In this document: piece by piece, positions 1 through 13,000 of the stretch
Position numbering within the stretch: position 1 is the first letter of the stretch
How the letters are laid out: every line of letters begins with the position of its first letter
Source of the DNA: DASUPK01 sp963724665
GTDB lineage: Bacteria > Actinomycetota > Thermoleophilia > Solirubrobacterales > 70-9
Direction: 5' to 3'
Length of the DNA: 64,000 nt
NCBI GenBank assembly: GCA_963724665.1
Contig: CAVRVH010000007.1
Span: 248,001-312,000 of the forward strand
Translations under genes and position numbers: made by a program
The notes under the pieces: generated by a model
Databases searched by the model: none
Told to the model about the DNA's origin: nothing
The model's input: the letters and a program-made list of their open reading frames with translations, nothing else

Positions 1-716
1 AGCGCCTGCACGCGACCGCGGCCCTCGGCGATTCGCTCGCCCCCAACACGTCGCAAGCTCTCGACCCCACCGGCAACGGCGTTCCTGATGGCCGACCCTC
101 GACGAGCCACGCCGCTCTTCTGCGGCTGGCGCTCGAGCACGGATTCGAAGTCCACGTCCTCAGAGTCCTCAGAGTCCTCGCCCTCGAGGCGCTGCCTCTC
201 ATCATCGAGGTCGAGAATGGGGCTCGGGCGACGCGATGCCCGGCGCCGGGCCTCCTTGGCGAAGTTGCGGGCCTCACCCGGGGTGGGCGGGCCGGCGGGG
301 CCGTCATCGCGCTCGCGAAGAGGCGATCGCGCACCCGGCGAGAAGTCGTCGTCGCCGATGCTGAGCCAGTCGCCCTCGTCGGGCACACCGGGATCGGCCG
401 GCGCCGGAGCGAAGCGGCGCCCGTTGCCGCTGCCGTTCCCATTCCCGTTTCCGCGTGAGCGCCGACTGCGGTCGTCGGCACCGTTGCCGCCGTCCGCCAC
501 GCCGTAATCGAGTTCGGGCAACTCCCGGCTGTTGCCGGTCCCTGGGGCTTCCTTCTCGGCCTCGCGGTTCTCTGTCCGCGATGCCGATCGGCCCCGGTCT
601 ACATCGAAGTCGAAATCGAAGTCGTCTGTCATGTCGCGAAGGCGACGCTTGAAACTCGGCCCGCGCCCGGATCCTGCTTCGCCTGCATATGAATCTAGGG
701 GCGCCCGCGGACCCAT
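1..716 (-). CDS. Hypothetical acidic low-complexity protein (C-terminus beyond the window)
   Basis: The minus frame is open from an ATG at 716 to the left edge, about 238 codons, with no stop. The start MGPRAPLDSYAGEAG is followed by a basic patch (SFKRRLRD), then an Asp/Phe repeat (DFDFDFDVD), a Gly/Asn-rich stretch (RGNGNGNGSGNG), a Pro-rich part and an acidic SEDSED repeat. Most of it looks disordered. A second in-frame ATG at 632 is possible. An in-frame stop lies just upstream of 716, so that is the earliest start. A TAGACT hexamer (minus strand, 741-746) preceded by TG could be its promoter, giving a short leader. I recognise no family. The missing C-terminus could hold a membrane or folded domain. 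Confidence 0.6.
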   Translation of the reverse strand, partial: MGPRAPLDSYAGEAGSGRGPSFKRRLRDMTDDFDFDFDVDRGRSASRTENREAEKEAPGTGNSRELPELDYGVADGGNGADDRSRRSRGNGNGNGSGNGRRFAPAPADPGVPDEGDWLSIGDDDFSPGARSPLRERDDGPAGPPTPGEARNFAKEARRRASRRPSPILDLDDERQRLEGEDSEDSEDVDFESVLERQPQKSGVARRGSAIRNAVAGGVESLRRVGGERIAEGRGRVQA

Positions 717-740
717 GCGCCCGGCCAGGCGGAACGGGGC

Positions 741-750
741 AGTCTAGCAT
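741..750. promoter_or_regulatory. Overlapping back-to-back -10 elements between the left-edge gene and tyrS
   Basis: On the plus strand TAGCAT (745-750) lies 7 bases before a GTG at 758. On the minus strand TAGACT (741-746), extended by TG, points at the left-edge gene. The two hexamers share CTA. No convincing -35 is visible for either direction. Inferred as a shared divergent promoter; not proven. Confidence 0.4.
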
Positions 751-757
751 TGGCCCC

Positions 758-811
758 GTGGCGGAATTCCGGGTCCAGAGCGCGCGCCGGGGCACGCGTG
801 CACAGGCATGA
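758..811 (+). CDS. Short leader ORF (17 codons) coupled to tyrS
   Basis: The GTG at 758 opens a 17-codon frame, MAEFRVQSARRGTRAQA, whose TGA (809-811) overlaps the tyrS ATG (808-810) as ATGA. The TAGCAT hexamer ends 7 bases before the GTG, so the transcript would be leaderless and translation would begin on this ORF and pass to tyrS by coupling. It has no Tyr codon, so a classical tyrosine attenuator is unlikely. No ribosome-binding site is visible before tyrS itself, which favours coupling. The peptide could be a by-product with no function of its own. Confidence 0.45.
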   Translation: MAEFRVQSARRGTRAQA

Positions 812-1980
812 CTGACCAGGAGAACCTCACGCGCGGGGCGGAGGAGGCCCTCCCCGAGGGAGCCCTCGAGAAGCAGCTCGCCAAGGGTGAGCCGCTCAGG
901 GTCAAGCTGGGGATAGATCCGACCGCTCCCGACATCCATCTCGGACACGTCGTGGTCCTCACCAAGCTGGCCCAGTTCCAGCAGCAGGGACACCAGGTCG
1001 TCCTGATCATCGGCGACTACACGGCCCGGGTCGGCGATCCGAGCGGTCGTGACACCCAGCGGCCGATCCTGACTCCCGAGGAGATCGACGCGAACGCGAA
1101 GACGTTCCAGGATCAGGCATTCAAGGTTCTCGATCGCGACGCGACCGAGATCCGCTTCAACAGCGAGTGGCTCGACATGCCGCTCCAGGAGCTCTTCCAG
1201 CTGATGGCCAAGGTGACCGTGGCCCGCTTGCTGGAACGCGAGGACTTCACCAAGCGCATGAAGGCCGACCAGTCCATCTCCTCGCTCGAGCTCCTCTATC
1301 CGATCCTTCAGGGCTACGACTCGGTGGCGGTGGGTTCCGACGTCGAGCTCGGCGGGACTGATCAGAAGTTCAATCTGCTCTTCGCGCGGGACATCCAGCG
1401 TGCCTACGACGTCCCCGAGCAATCGATCATGACGCTGCCGATCCTTCCCGGCATCGACGGCGTCAGGCGGATGAGCAAGTCGCTCGGCAACTACGTCGGG
1501 GTCACCGATCCGCCGGAAGAGATGTTCGGAAAGCTGATGCGGGTTCCTGACGAGGCGATGGGCACCTACTACGAGCTGCTGCTGGGCGAGCCGGCGCCGG
1601 ACAGTGATCCGATGCAGGCAAAGCGGGCGTTGGCCCGGCGGATCATCGAGCGGTTCCACGACGCGGCCGCCGCCGAGGCCGCCGAGGCGCGGTTCGACAA
1701 GGTCCATGTCGAGCACGGCGTCCCCGACGACATCCCCGAGCTGTCGCTGGCCGAGGCAGACGGCATCCAGGGCAACGGGGGAGAGGTGCATCTACCTGCG
1801 CTGATCGCCGGTGTGTTCGATCTCTCGAGCAGCGAGGCGAGGCGCCTGATCGCACAGGGCGGCGTCAAGCTCGACGGTGAGGGCGTTCCTCCCGATCGGC
1901 TGGACATGCCGGCTGGGGAGCTCAGCGGCCGAGTCCTGCAGGTGGGGAAGCGCCGGTTCGTTCGCCTGCTGACCCCCTGA
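808..1980 (+). CDS. tyrS: Tyrosine-tRNA ligase
   Basis: Charges tRNA-Tyr with tyrosine in the cytoplasm. The 390-residue protein has the class I signatures: HLGH (the HIGH motif) near residues 44-47 and RMSKS (the KMSKS loop) near 221-225. The C-terminal 60 residues form an S4-type RNA-binding domain containing SSSEARRLIAQGGVKLDG. Length and motif form match the shorter TyrZ-like branch. It starts with an ATG that overlaps the stop of the leader ORF at 758. It directly precedes the rRNA operon, and the hairpin at 2145-2171 could end its transcript as well. Confidence 0.97.
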   Translation: MTDQENLTRGAEEALPEGALEKQLAKGEPLRVKLGIDPTAPDIHLGHVVVLTKLAQFQQQGHQVVLIIGDYTARVGDPSGRDTQRPILTPEEIDANAKTFQDQAFKVLDRDATEIRFNSEWLDMPLQELFQLMAKVTVARLLEREDFTKRMKADQSISSLELLYPILQGYDSVAVGSDVELGGTDQKFNLLFARDIQRAYDVPEQSIMTLPILPGIDGVRRMSKSLGNYVGVTDPPEEMFGKLMRVPDEAMGTYYELLLGEPAPDSDPMQAKRALARRIIERFHDAAAAEAAEARFDKVHVEHGVPDDIPELSLAEADGIQGNGGEVHLPALIAGVFDLSSSEARRLIAQGGVKLDGEGVPPDRLDMPAGELSGRVLQVGKRRFVRLLTP

Positions 1981-2053
1981 GCCGCCGTTTTGCAGGCCTT
2001 TCCCGCCGCGACTTTTTTTGGCTCCGGCCCTCGCTCTCACGCCTGTGGCGGGC

Positions 2054-2059
2054 TATACT
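2054..2059 (+). promoter_or_regulatory. Candidate -10 of the rRNA operon promoter (or of a short RNA)
   Basis: TATACT is a near-consensus -10 in the tyrS-16S interval. The -35 region about 17 bases upstream is poor. Transcription from here would meet the hairpin and T-run at 2145-2171 before reaching 16S. So it either makes a short RNA of about 105 bases, or the rRNA operon needs antitermination or another promoter downstream. Confidence 0.45.
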
Positions 2060-2144
2060 CCCCGGTCGCTCTTGCATTGGAACACGAAGAGAGCCGCCTC
2101 GTAACGAGGAGCCCCGACCGGCCGCCCCGCGGCCGATCACGCCG

Positions 2145-2171
2145 GGCCCCTCAAGACGAGGGGCCTTTTTT
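2145..2171 (+). terminator. Rho-independent terminator upstream of 16S
   Basis: Perfect 8-bp stem GGCCCCTC / GAGGGGCC (2145-2152 with 2158-2165), a 5-base loop and six T residues (2166-2171). It lies between the TATACT at 2054 and the 16S gene. It may terminate tyrS, or a short RNA started at about 2066. Confidence 0.75.
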
Positions 2172-2411
2172 GTGTCCCGAGCGAGGCTGGTAGAGGCGAC
2201 GAGACCCGTCACCCCGCCGAGTGGTCTTTGAAAACTGAGCAGCGCGTGATGAGAGACATTCGTCTCTCATTACTCGAGCCCGACCCCCGCCCATCATGCA
2301 CCGGGTGGGGGTTGATAACTCCGTCATGTCTGGTCGCCGCTCTGTGTACGCGGTGACAAGTAGTCAGCTACATGACAGCTCTCTTGTGACTGACGATCAG
2401 TCACGTCACAC
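2172..2411 (+). other. rRNA operon leader with the 5' arm of the 16S processing stem
   Basis: Non-coding. Bases 2226-2246 (CTTTGAAAACTGAGCAGCGCG) are complementary to 4018-4037 after 16S, giving a long stem that encloses 16S, as expected for an RNase III site. Further small hairpins follow, for example ATGAGAGA / TCTCTCAT at 2249-2270 and a C-rich/G-rich pair near 2281-2315. Confidence 0.75.
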
Positions 2412-3961
<1,550 letters not shown>

Positions 3962-4204
3962 TAGGGAGACCTAGAAACGTCGACCGGGCTTGAACTGGAC
4001 GCTCTCGAGCGTCCTTTGCGCTGCTCAGTTTTCAGAGACGCCGGCGGGAGACCCCCGTCCGGGCGCCTCCGTGGACCTTGAAAACTGCACTAGGCCGAGT
4101 TCTCCTCGATCAGAGGAGGACTCTTGCGTCTCCCATTGACATCGGGGAGGCGCATAAAGGTAAGAAGCCGAGCTCGAGCGCACTCAGCGTTCGAGCAGCT
4201 CACC
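3962..4204 (+). other. 16S-23S spacer without tRNA genes
   Basis: About 240 bases. It contains the 3' arm of the 16S processing stem (4018-4037) and the 5' arm of the 23S stem (4077-4097, CTTGAAAACTGCACTAGGCCG). No cloverleaf or TTCGA T-loop is visible, so the common tRNA-Ile/tRNA-Ala pair is absent. Confidence 0.8.
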
Positions 4205-7188
<2,984 letters not shown>

Positions 7189-7253
7189 TTTTTTTTCTGC
7201 TTCTTTCCGGCCTAGTGCGGTTTTCAAGCTCCACGGGGGCCGTCTCTAACCTT
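7189..7253 (+). other. 23S-5S spacer with the 3' arm of the 23S processing stem
   Basis: Bases 7209-7229 (CGGCCTAGTGCGGTTTTCAAG) pair with 4077-4097 over about 21 bp with a single mismatch, enclosing the 23S gene. A T-run lies at 7190-7197. Confidence 0.75.
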
Positions 7254-7372
7254 TTCGGTGGCGAGATAGCGAGAGGGAAACACCTCTTCCCATTCCGAAC
7301 AGAGCCGTTAAGCCTCTCAGCGCCGATGGTACTTGGAGGGCAACCTCCTGGGAGAGTAGGTCGCCGCCGGTC
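7254..7372 (+). rRNA. rrf: 5S ribosomal RNA
   Basis: About 119 bases, from TTCGGTGGCGAGATAGCGAG to the complementary GGTCGCCGCCGG. The conserved loop CCCATTCCGAACAGAGCCGTTAAG (7290-7313) and the TGGGAGAGTAGGTCG 3' segment are clear. It is the last gene of the rRNA operon and is followed after a few bases by a strong terminator. Confidence 0.95.
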
Positions 7373-7378
7373 TTTTCT

Positions 7379-7408
7379 AGAGCCGCCCTTAGGGGCGGCT
7401 CTTTTTTT
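7379..7408 (+). terminator. Rho-independent terminator of the rRNA operon
   Basis: 10-bp stem AGAGCCGCCC / GGGCGGCTCT with a TTAG loop, followed by a run of seven T residues. It ends the rRNA transcript only about 20 bases before the next start codon, so the next gene must have its promoter within or just after the terminator. Confidence 0.92.
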
Positions 7409-7428
7409 GTGTCCATATGCTCAGGGCG

Positions 7429-8616
7429 ATGAGCACGGCCACCGACACCGCGCTTGCTCACGAAGCCGCGCTCGAGTGGGTGCGCCTGCTCGCGGACGAG
7501 GTCGGCCCGCGTCGCCCCACCGGTCCGGCGGAACGCCGTGCGGCGGAGCTGGTGGGCGACCGCCTCTCGAAGCAGGGGATCAAAGTCGAGCAGCGGCCGT
7601 TCGAGGGCTACTCCACGTTTGCCCTGCCGTATGGAGTCCCGCTCGGCGTGGCGCTCCTCGGGCTGCCGGTCGCGAAAACGCGTCCCATGGTCGCATCGGC
7701 CCTTGCCGCGGCGGGCGCCGCCCTGATTTCAGCCGAGGACGGCCTCGTCAACCGGCCCGTGACGCGGGCCCTGGCCAAGAGCCCCAGCCGCAACCTGGTC
7801 GCGACGATCGAGCCGCGCGAGCCCGCCCAGCGCACGGTCTGCCTGGTCTGCCACCTGGACAGCTCGCGCAGCGGCCTGATGTTCCATCGCCGTTTCCTCC
7901 CCTTCCTACACGCCTGGATCGCGACACAGGGGGCGGCGTTCGGCATTGCTGTGGCTGGCCCGCTCCTCCGGCGTCTTCCGGCCGGGAGGCGCCTGCGCTC
8001 AGCGGCCTACGGCGTGCTGCTCGTGGGTCTCGGGCTCCTGATCGAGCGCGAGCTACGCGGTGTCGACGTCCCGGGCGCCAACGACAACGCCACGGGCGTG
8101 GCCGCCGTCGCGACCCTCGCGGGCGAGCTCAACGCCGTCCCGCCGGCGTCGACTCGCGTCATCTGCCTGTTCACCGGCGCCGAGGAGGCCGGCCTCCTCG
8201 GCGCAGACGCCTTCGTCCGTGAGCTGGAGGCAACACAGCCGGACTGGCGCTCCTGGACTTTTCTCAACTTCGACGGCGTCGGCGCTCCCGCCACCCTTCG
8301 CTTTCTCCGCCAAGAGGGCGTGGTCAACAAGTGGCCTGCGGACGCCCACCTGGCGCACATCGCGCAGGAGATCTCGAAGCGCCGGCCCGAACTCGGCCTG
8401 GAGGGCACGAACCACAACGGCGGCCTCACCTACGACACGACCCCGCTGATGGCTCGGGGGGGCCGCGCGATCACCTTCAGCACACAGGACGAGACGATCC
8501 CGAACTACCACTCGCCTACGGACACCGTGGAGAACCTGGATCCGCCTGCGCTCGGCCGTGCGATCGAGGTCGGACGCGAGATGCTCGGGGCGATCGACCG
8601 CGGCGAAGCGGACTAG
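7429..8616 (+). CDS. M28-family zinc aminopeptidase-like protein with internal membrane segments
   Basis: A predicted zinc-dependent peptidase. All five metal-ligand motifs of family M28 can be seen in order: CHLDS, GANDNATG, TGAEEAG, NFDGVG and YHSPTDT. Between the first two motifs lie hydrophobic stretches (FGIAVAGPLL; YGVLLVGLGLL) that could be membrane helices, and another hydrophobic region lies near residues 65-100, so it may be membrane-bound. I chose the ATG at 7429 over the one at 7417. A TATGCT hexamer at 7416-7421 sits 7 bases before it, which fits a leaderless transcript, and the upstream ATG lies inside that hexamer. Substrate unknown. Confidence 0.88.
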   Translation: MSTATDTALAHEAALEWVRLLADEVGPRRPTGPAERRAAELVGDRLSKQGIKVEQRPFEGYSTFALPYGVPLGVALLGLPVAKTRPMVASALAAAGAALISAEDGLVNRPVTRALAKSPSRNLVATIEPREPAQRTVCLVCHLDSSRSGLMFHRRFLPFLHAWIATQGAAFGIAVAGPLLRRLPAGRRLRSAAYGVLLVGLGLLIERELRGVDVPGANDNATGVAAVATLAGELNAVPPASTRVICLFTGAEEAGLLGADAFVRELEATQPDWRSWTFLNFDGVGAPATLRFLRQEGVVNKWPADAHLAHIAQEISKRRPELGLEGTNHNGGLTYDTTPLMARGGRAITFSTQDETIPNYHSPTDTVENLDPPALGRAIEVGREMLGAIDRGEAD

Positions 8617-8648
8617 GCGGCGCGGAGCGGAGCAGCCGCCGCCTGATG

Positions 8649-8843
8649 CTAGGCGGCGACCCGGTCCTGCGCGCCGTTGCGGTCGTGCAGGTGGTGCGGT
8701 GACCCGGAGGCGAGGCCGATCGGCCGCCGCTCGCAGTCGCGAACGGGCTCGGGCTCGATGCCGTACTCGCCGAGGGTCGTGAAATCGATCACCAGATCGG
8801 CCGCGTCGAGCAGCCGTTCTCTTATGTCAATGAGCTTTCCCAT
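8649..8843 (-). CDS. Small hypothetical protein (64 aa)
   Basis: The 64-codon minus frame begins MGKLIDIRERLLDAADLVID and ends near the 3' end of the M28 gene, with which it converges. Codon choice is GC-rich at third positions, as in its neighbours. A TAGCTT hexamer (minus strand, 8851-8856) lies 7 bases before the ATG, matching the leaderless pattern elsewhere in the window and supporting a real gene. There is no signal peptide or membrane segment and no family is recognised. The rest of the 8617-8951 interval shows no other gene, only short inverted GC repeats near 8617-8650. Confidence 0.5.
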   Translation of the reverse strand: MGKLIDIRERLLDAADLVIDFTTLGEYGIEPEPVRDCERRPIGLASGSPHHLHDRNGAQDRVAA

Positions 8844-8951
8844 GAGCGGGAAGCTATGGATGGCCTCGGACGGAACCAGCCCATTTGCAGGGGAAGTTGC
8901 AGCGCCCGCGCGGACGGATATGTTGCCGCCCACAACCAAAGGGGGCCCCGG

Positions 8952-9458
8952 ATGCCACTTGCAGTCACGAATGTCGAGTTCTCGATCTTTCTCCACATCA
9001 CCGCGGTGGTCGTCGGCTTCGGGTCGACGTTCTCCGAATCGGTGATGTTCCCGGTCGCGATGAAGACGGGAGTTCGGAACCTGCCCTACGTGCATCGCCT
9101 TCAACTGGTCATCAACCAGTTCTTCGCGCTCCCGGCCATCATCGTGGTCGCCGCCACCGGCGTCTACCAGGTGGACAAGTACAACTTCGACTACGGCAAC
9201 TTCTGGCTCAGCGCGACGATCACCATCCTCGTCGTCCTCTTCCTGGTCAACGTCTTCTTCTTCATCCCGGCGGACCGGAAGCTGCTGCCGATCATCGAGA
9301 AGGCGATCGCCGGCGCCGGCGACAAGGAGCTCAAGCTCTCCGACCTGCCGGACACCTATCAGCGGCTGGGCCGCGCCGAGGGGATCGTCGGCTCGATCAT
9401 GGGGATCCTGCTGATCGCGGCGATCTACTTCATGGTCACCAAGCCCGGCCTCGGCTAG
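8952..9458 (+). CDS. Integral membrane protein, DUF2269-like
   Basis: A 168-residue protein with about four hydrophobic helices: near residues 8-30 (FLHITAVVVGFGSTF), 52-72 (FFALPAIIVVAATGVY), 83-103 (ATITILVVLFLVNVFFFIPA) and 143-162 (GSIMGILLIAAIYFMV). The pattern resembles predicted membrane proteins of the DUF2269 type, whose biochemical role is unknown. The ATG at 8952 follows a G-rich stretch that could serve as a ribosome-binding site. The next gene starts 2 bases after the stop, so the two are probably cotranscribed. Confidence 0.75.
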   Translation: MPLAVTNVEFSIFLHITAVVVGFGSTFSESVMFPVAMKTGVRNLPYVHRLQLVINQFFALPAIIVVAATGVYQVDKYNFDYGNFWLSATITILVVLFLVNVFFFIPADRKLLPIIEKAIAGAGDKELKLSDLPDTYQRLGRAEGIVGSIMGILLIAAIYFMVTKPGLG

Positions 9459-9460
9459 CC

Positions 9461-10012
9461 ATGACCGGCACGGTGCTGGTCGTTCACAGCTCCGGACCGC
9501 AGGGGCCAGGCGAGGGCAGCGAGCCGCTCATCCGTCGCCTGCGGGACGAGCTGGGAGGGGACTTCGAGGTCCTCTTCCCGGTGATGCCGGGCACCGAGGA
9601 CGAGCCGCACTACGAGCCGTGGCGGGATCGCCTCTCGGCGGAGCTCGATGGGCTGGAGGGCAAGGTGATCGTCTTCGGTCACTCTCTGGGCGGCTCCGTC
9701 GCGCTCAAGTACTGCGCCGAGGTGGGCTTCGGCGAGAAGGTTGCGGGCCTGGTCACCGCCGCCGCCCCGTACTGGGGAACGAGCGACTGGGAGGAGGAGT
9801 GGGCCCTGCCGGAGAGCTGGCCGGCCGAGGGTCCGCGGCTGCCGCCGGCCGTCCTCTTCCACAGCCGCGACGACGAGGAAATCCCGTTCTCGAGCCTCGA
9901 GCGCTACGCGGAGCGGCTGCCGGACGCCACGATCCGGCCGCTCGACGGCAACGGGCATCTCTACGAGAGGGGAGACCTCTACGAGATCGTCGCGGCGATC
10001 AGGTCGCTCTAG
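9461..10012 (+). CDS. Small alpha/beta-hydrolase
   Basis: 183 residues with the nucleophile elbow GHSLGG (Ser near residue 68), a later Asp in SRDDEEIP, and a C-terminal His in DGNGHL, completing a Ser-Asp-His triad. The compact single-domain form resembles RBBP9/YdeN-type serine hydrolases. No signal peptide, so cytoplasmic. Its stop codon overlaps the 3' end of convergent dnaE2 by 4 bases. Natural substrate unknown. Confidence 0.85.
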   Translation: MTGTVLVVHSSGPQGPGEGSEPLIRRLRDELGGDFEVLFPVMPGTEDEPHYEPWRDRLSAELDGLEGKVIVFGHSLGGSVALKYCAEVGFGEKVAGLVTAAAPYWGTSDWEEEWALPESWPAEGPRLPPAVLFHSRDDEEIPFSSLERYAERLPDATIRPLDGNGHLYERGDLYEIVAAIRSL

Positions 10013-13000
10013 CGCCCACGGCGCCCGAAGCTGTGCGGGGCTGGGAGGGAGGCGGCCAGCTCCGCCATGGCGGCCTCGCGTACCCCGTCGAAACCGCGCT
10101 TGGAGAGGCCGACAGCCGATGGACCAGCCATCACGGGCTCGTGATCGGGAGCTCTTCCGGTCTCCTTGTGCACGGGCGCTTCCAGTTCGCGGATCCGCGG
10201 GGGCGGCAGCTCGTCCGTGCTGAGGCGGTCGATCCGGGTCACGACGACGTTGGTGGTGCCCTCCCGGTGCTCGAGCTTGCCGGCGGCCAGCACGAAGCTG
10301 GAGGTCCTCACGGCCAGGCGGCAGCGCTCCACGACCGGGGGAGGGATGATCAGGTTGATCGTGCCCCGCTCGTCCTCGAGCAGCATGAAGACGACGCCGT
10401 TGGCGGTCGACGGGCGCTGGCGGGCGACGACCATCCCCGCGACCTTCACACGAGCGCCGTCGCGCGTCCGGCCGATGCCATCGCTGGAGAGCACATCGGG
10501 GGTCAGGTTTTCCCTGATCAGCTCCATCGGGTGGCGGCCCAGGGTCATTCCGGTCGTTCGGTAGTCCGCCACGATCCGCTCCCATGGCCCCAGCTGTGGC
10601 AGCGGCGGGGTGGGGGAGCCGTCGAGCGGCAGGGCGAGCTGAGCACCGTCGTCGGTGCGAGCGGCCCGAGCCGAGCCACCGACCTCCCAGAGCGCAGGCC
10701 GCCGCAGCTCGTCGTCCGGGTCGGCCGGAATCGCGTGCCCGGCCTGGACGAGCCCGTCGCAGGCGCCCGCCCAGGCGAACCGCTGCAGGGACGCGGCGCC
10801 CGCGCCCGAGCGGCCCGCGAGGTCCGAGATGCTCCGGTAGGAGCCTCCGCGCCGGCGCTCGTCGATCACCGCCTGGGCGTCGACATCGGGCACCTCGGCC
10901 ACGTAGCCGAGGCCGATCCGGACCGGCGGGTTGCCCGCCGAGCCGGCGGCGGCACCGGTCGTCTCCACTTGGCAGTCCAGCTCGCTGACGTTGACGTCCG
11001 GGGAGAGGATCTCGAGGCCGCGCCGCTGCGCCTCGTGGACCAGCGCGTCCGGCGGGTAGAAGCCCATCGGCTGCTCGTTGAGCAGCGCGCAGAGCAGCTC
11101 CGGGCCGTAGTGAACCCGCAGCCACATCGACTGGTAGGCGAGCAGGCCGAAGGCGGCGGAGTGGGACTTGGGGAAGCCGAAGCCGGAGAAGCCCTCGATC
11201 TGGCCGAAGACCCGCTCCGCCACCTCGCGCGAGACGCCGCGGTCGATCGCGCCCTCGATGAATCGCTCGCGATAGCGCTCCATCGCCGCCTGCGAGCGCT
11301 TGCGGCTCATCGCCCGTCGCAGGCCCTCCGCCTCGCCGACGGAGAAGCCGGCGAGCGCCATCGACACCTCGAGCACCTGGTCCTGGAAGACGATCGCCCC
11401 GAGGGTGTCCTCCAGCACCGGCTCCAGCGACGGGTGCTCGTACGGAACTTCATAGGAGGGGTCCGCGCGCAGCGCCTTGCGCCGCTCGATGTAGGGGTGG
11501 ACGGCCCCGCCCTGGATCGGCCCGGGCCGCACCAGCGCGACCTGCACGGTCAGGTCATCGAGGTCCTCCGGCAGCGTCCGTGGGAGCATCTGCATCTGTG
11601 CCCGGCTCTCGATCTGGAAGACGCCGGTGGTCTCGGCGCGCTGGATCGCGCTCCAGACCTCGTCGTCATCGAGCGGAACGTGGGAGAGGTCGATCCGCTC
11701 GCCGCGGGTGCGCGCGATCTCGTCGACGCAGCGCTCGACCGCGGAGAGCATTCCCAGACCCAGCAGATCGATCTTCAAAAAGCCTGCATCCGCGCATGAA
11801 TCCTTGTCCCACTGCACGATCTGGCGACCCTCCATCGCGGCCGGCTGAACCGGGCAGAGCTCGATCAGCGGCATGGTCGAGATCACCATGCCGCCGGGAT
11901 GCTGCGAGATGTGGCGGGGGAGGCCCGCTATCTCCGGAAGCAACTCGGCGAGCGCCCGCCAGCGGGGGGAGCGGGCGCGCAGCTTGCCCAGCGTCTCCTC
12001 CATCCGGGCACCGGCGTTCTGGCTGGCCTCGTAGACGTCCACGGCACGGGCGAAGCGCTCGACTTCGCCGAGCGGCAGTCCCAGCGCCTTGCCGAGGTCG
12101 CGGATGGAGCCGCGCGCCTTGTATGTGGCGAAGGAGGCGACCAGCGCCGAGCGCTCCGGCCCATAGCGCTCGTGGACTCGCGGGATCAGCTTCTCGCGAA
12201 TGTCCCGAGGGAAATCGAGATCGATGTCCGGGACCTCGGTGAGCTCCTCGTTCAGGAAACGGCCCAGGAAGAGGTCATTCTTGACCGGGTCGATGTGCGA
12301 GAGGCCCGTCAGGTAGCAGACGAGTGAGCTGACGCTGGAGCCGCGACCGCGCCCCGGCGGCAGCAGCCGCCTGGCGGACTCCGGGCCACGCACCTCCGCC
12401 GCCACCTCGCGGGCGAGCTCCAGCATGTCCTGGTGGAGCAGGAAAAAGCCCGAGAGCCGCAGTTGCCTGATCAGTGCCAGCTCCTCGTCCAGGCGCCTCT
12501 CGGCCTCGGCGCGATGCGGCGTCCCCTCGTAGCGATGGACCAGGCGAAGACGGCAGAGCTCCGCGAGACGACGATCGGCGCCCCTGTCCTCCGCGCCGGG
12601 ATAGCTGTAGCCGACCTCCTTCGTGAGGTCGAAGCGCAATCGCTCGGCGAGCCGCTCCGTCTCGCCGACGGCCTCGGGGTTGTCGCGGAAGCGCGCGGCG
12701 GTTCGCTCCACCGAGAGCAGGGCGGAGGTGGAGTTTCCGCGGCGCATGGCCTCCGTCTCGTCCAGGGTCGCCCCGAGCCGCACCGCCACCATCGCGTCCT
12801 GGAGGCGAAGGCGCGAGCGGTCGTGTGCATGGGCGTCGCCCGTCGCGACCGCCGGGACACCGAGTCGCTCCGCCAGAGAGGAGAGCCAGCGGTTGCGCGA
12901 GCGATCGTGTCGCCAGAGCGGCCGCTGCAACTCGATCCGGAAGTGGTCCGGGCCGAAGGCGCGCAGCAGCCGGCGGGCCAGGTAGGCAGCCCCGGCCGGA

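Noticed and set aside
165..182. AGAGTCCTC tandem repeat as a possible CRISPR or regulatory repeat
   Set aside because: Only two 9-base units, which encode the SED repeat of the left-edge protein. No spacers.
304..1791. 495-codon minus-strand frame opposite tyrS
   Set aside because: It is the mirror of the conserved tyrS frame, with Arg/Leu/Gly-rich composition and no recognisable domain. A high-GC shadow.
3962..4204. tRNA genes in the rRNA spacer
   Set aside because: No acceptor/T-arm pattern or TTCGA loop was found; the repeats there are rRNA processing stems.
9455..11799. Long frames on both strands opposite dnaE2 (up to 726 codons)
   Set aside because: Shadow frames of a GC-rich real gene; composition is Arg/Pro/Ala-rich and no family motifs are present.
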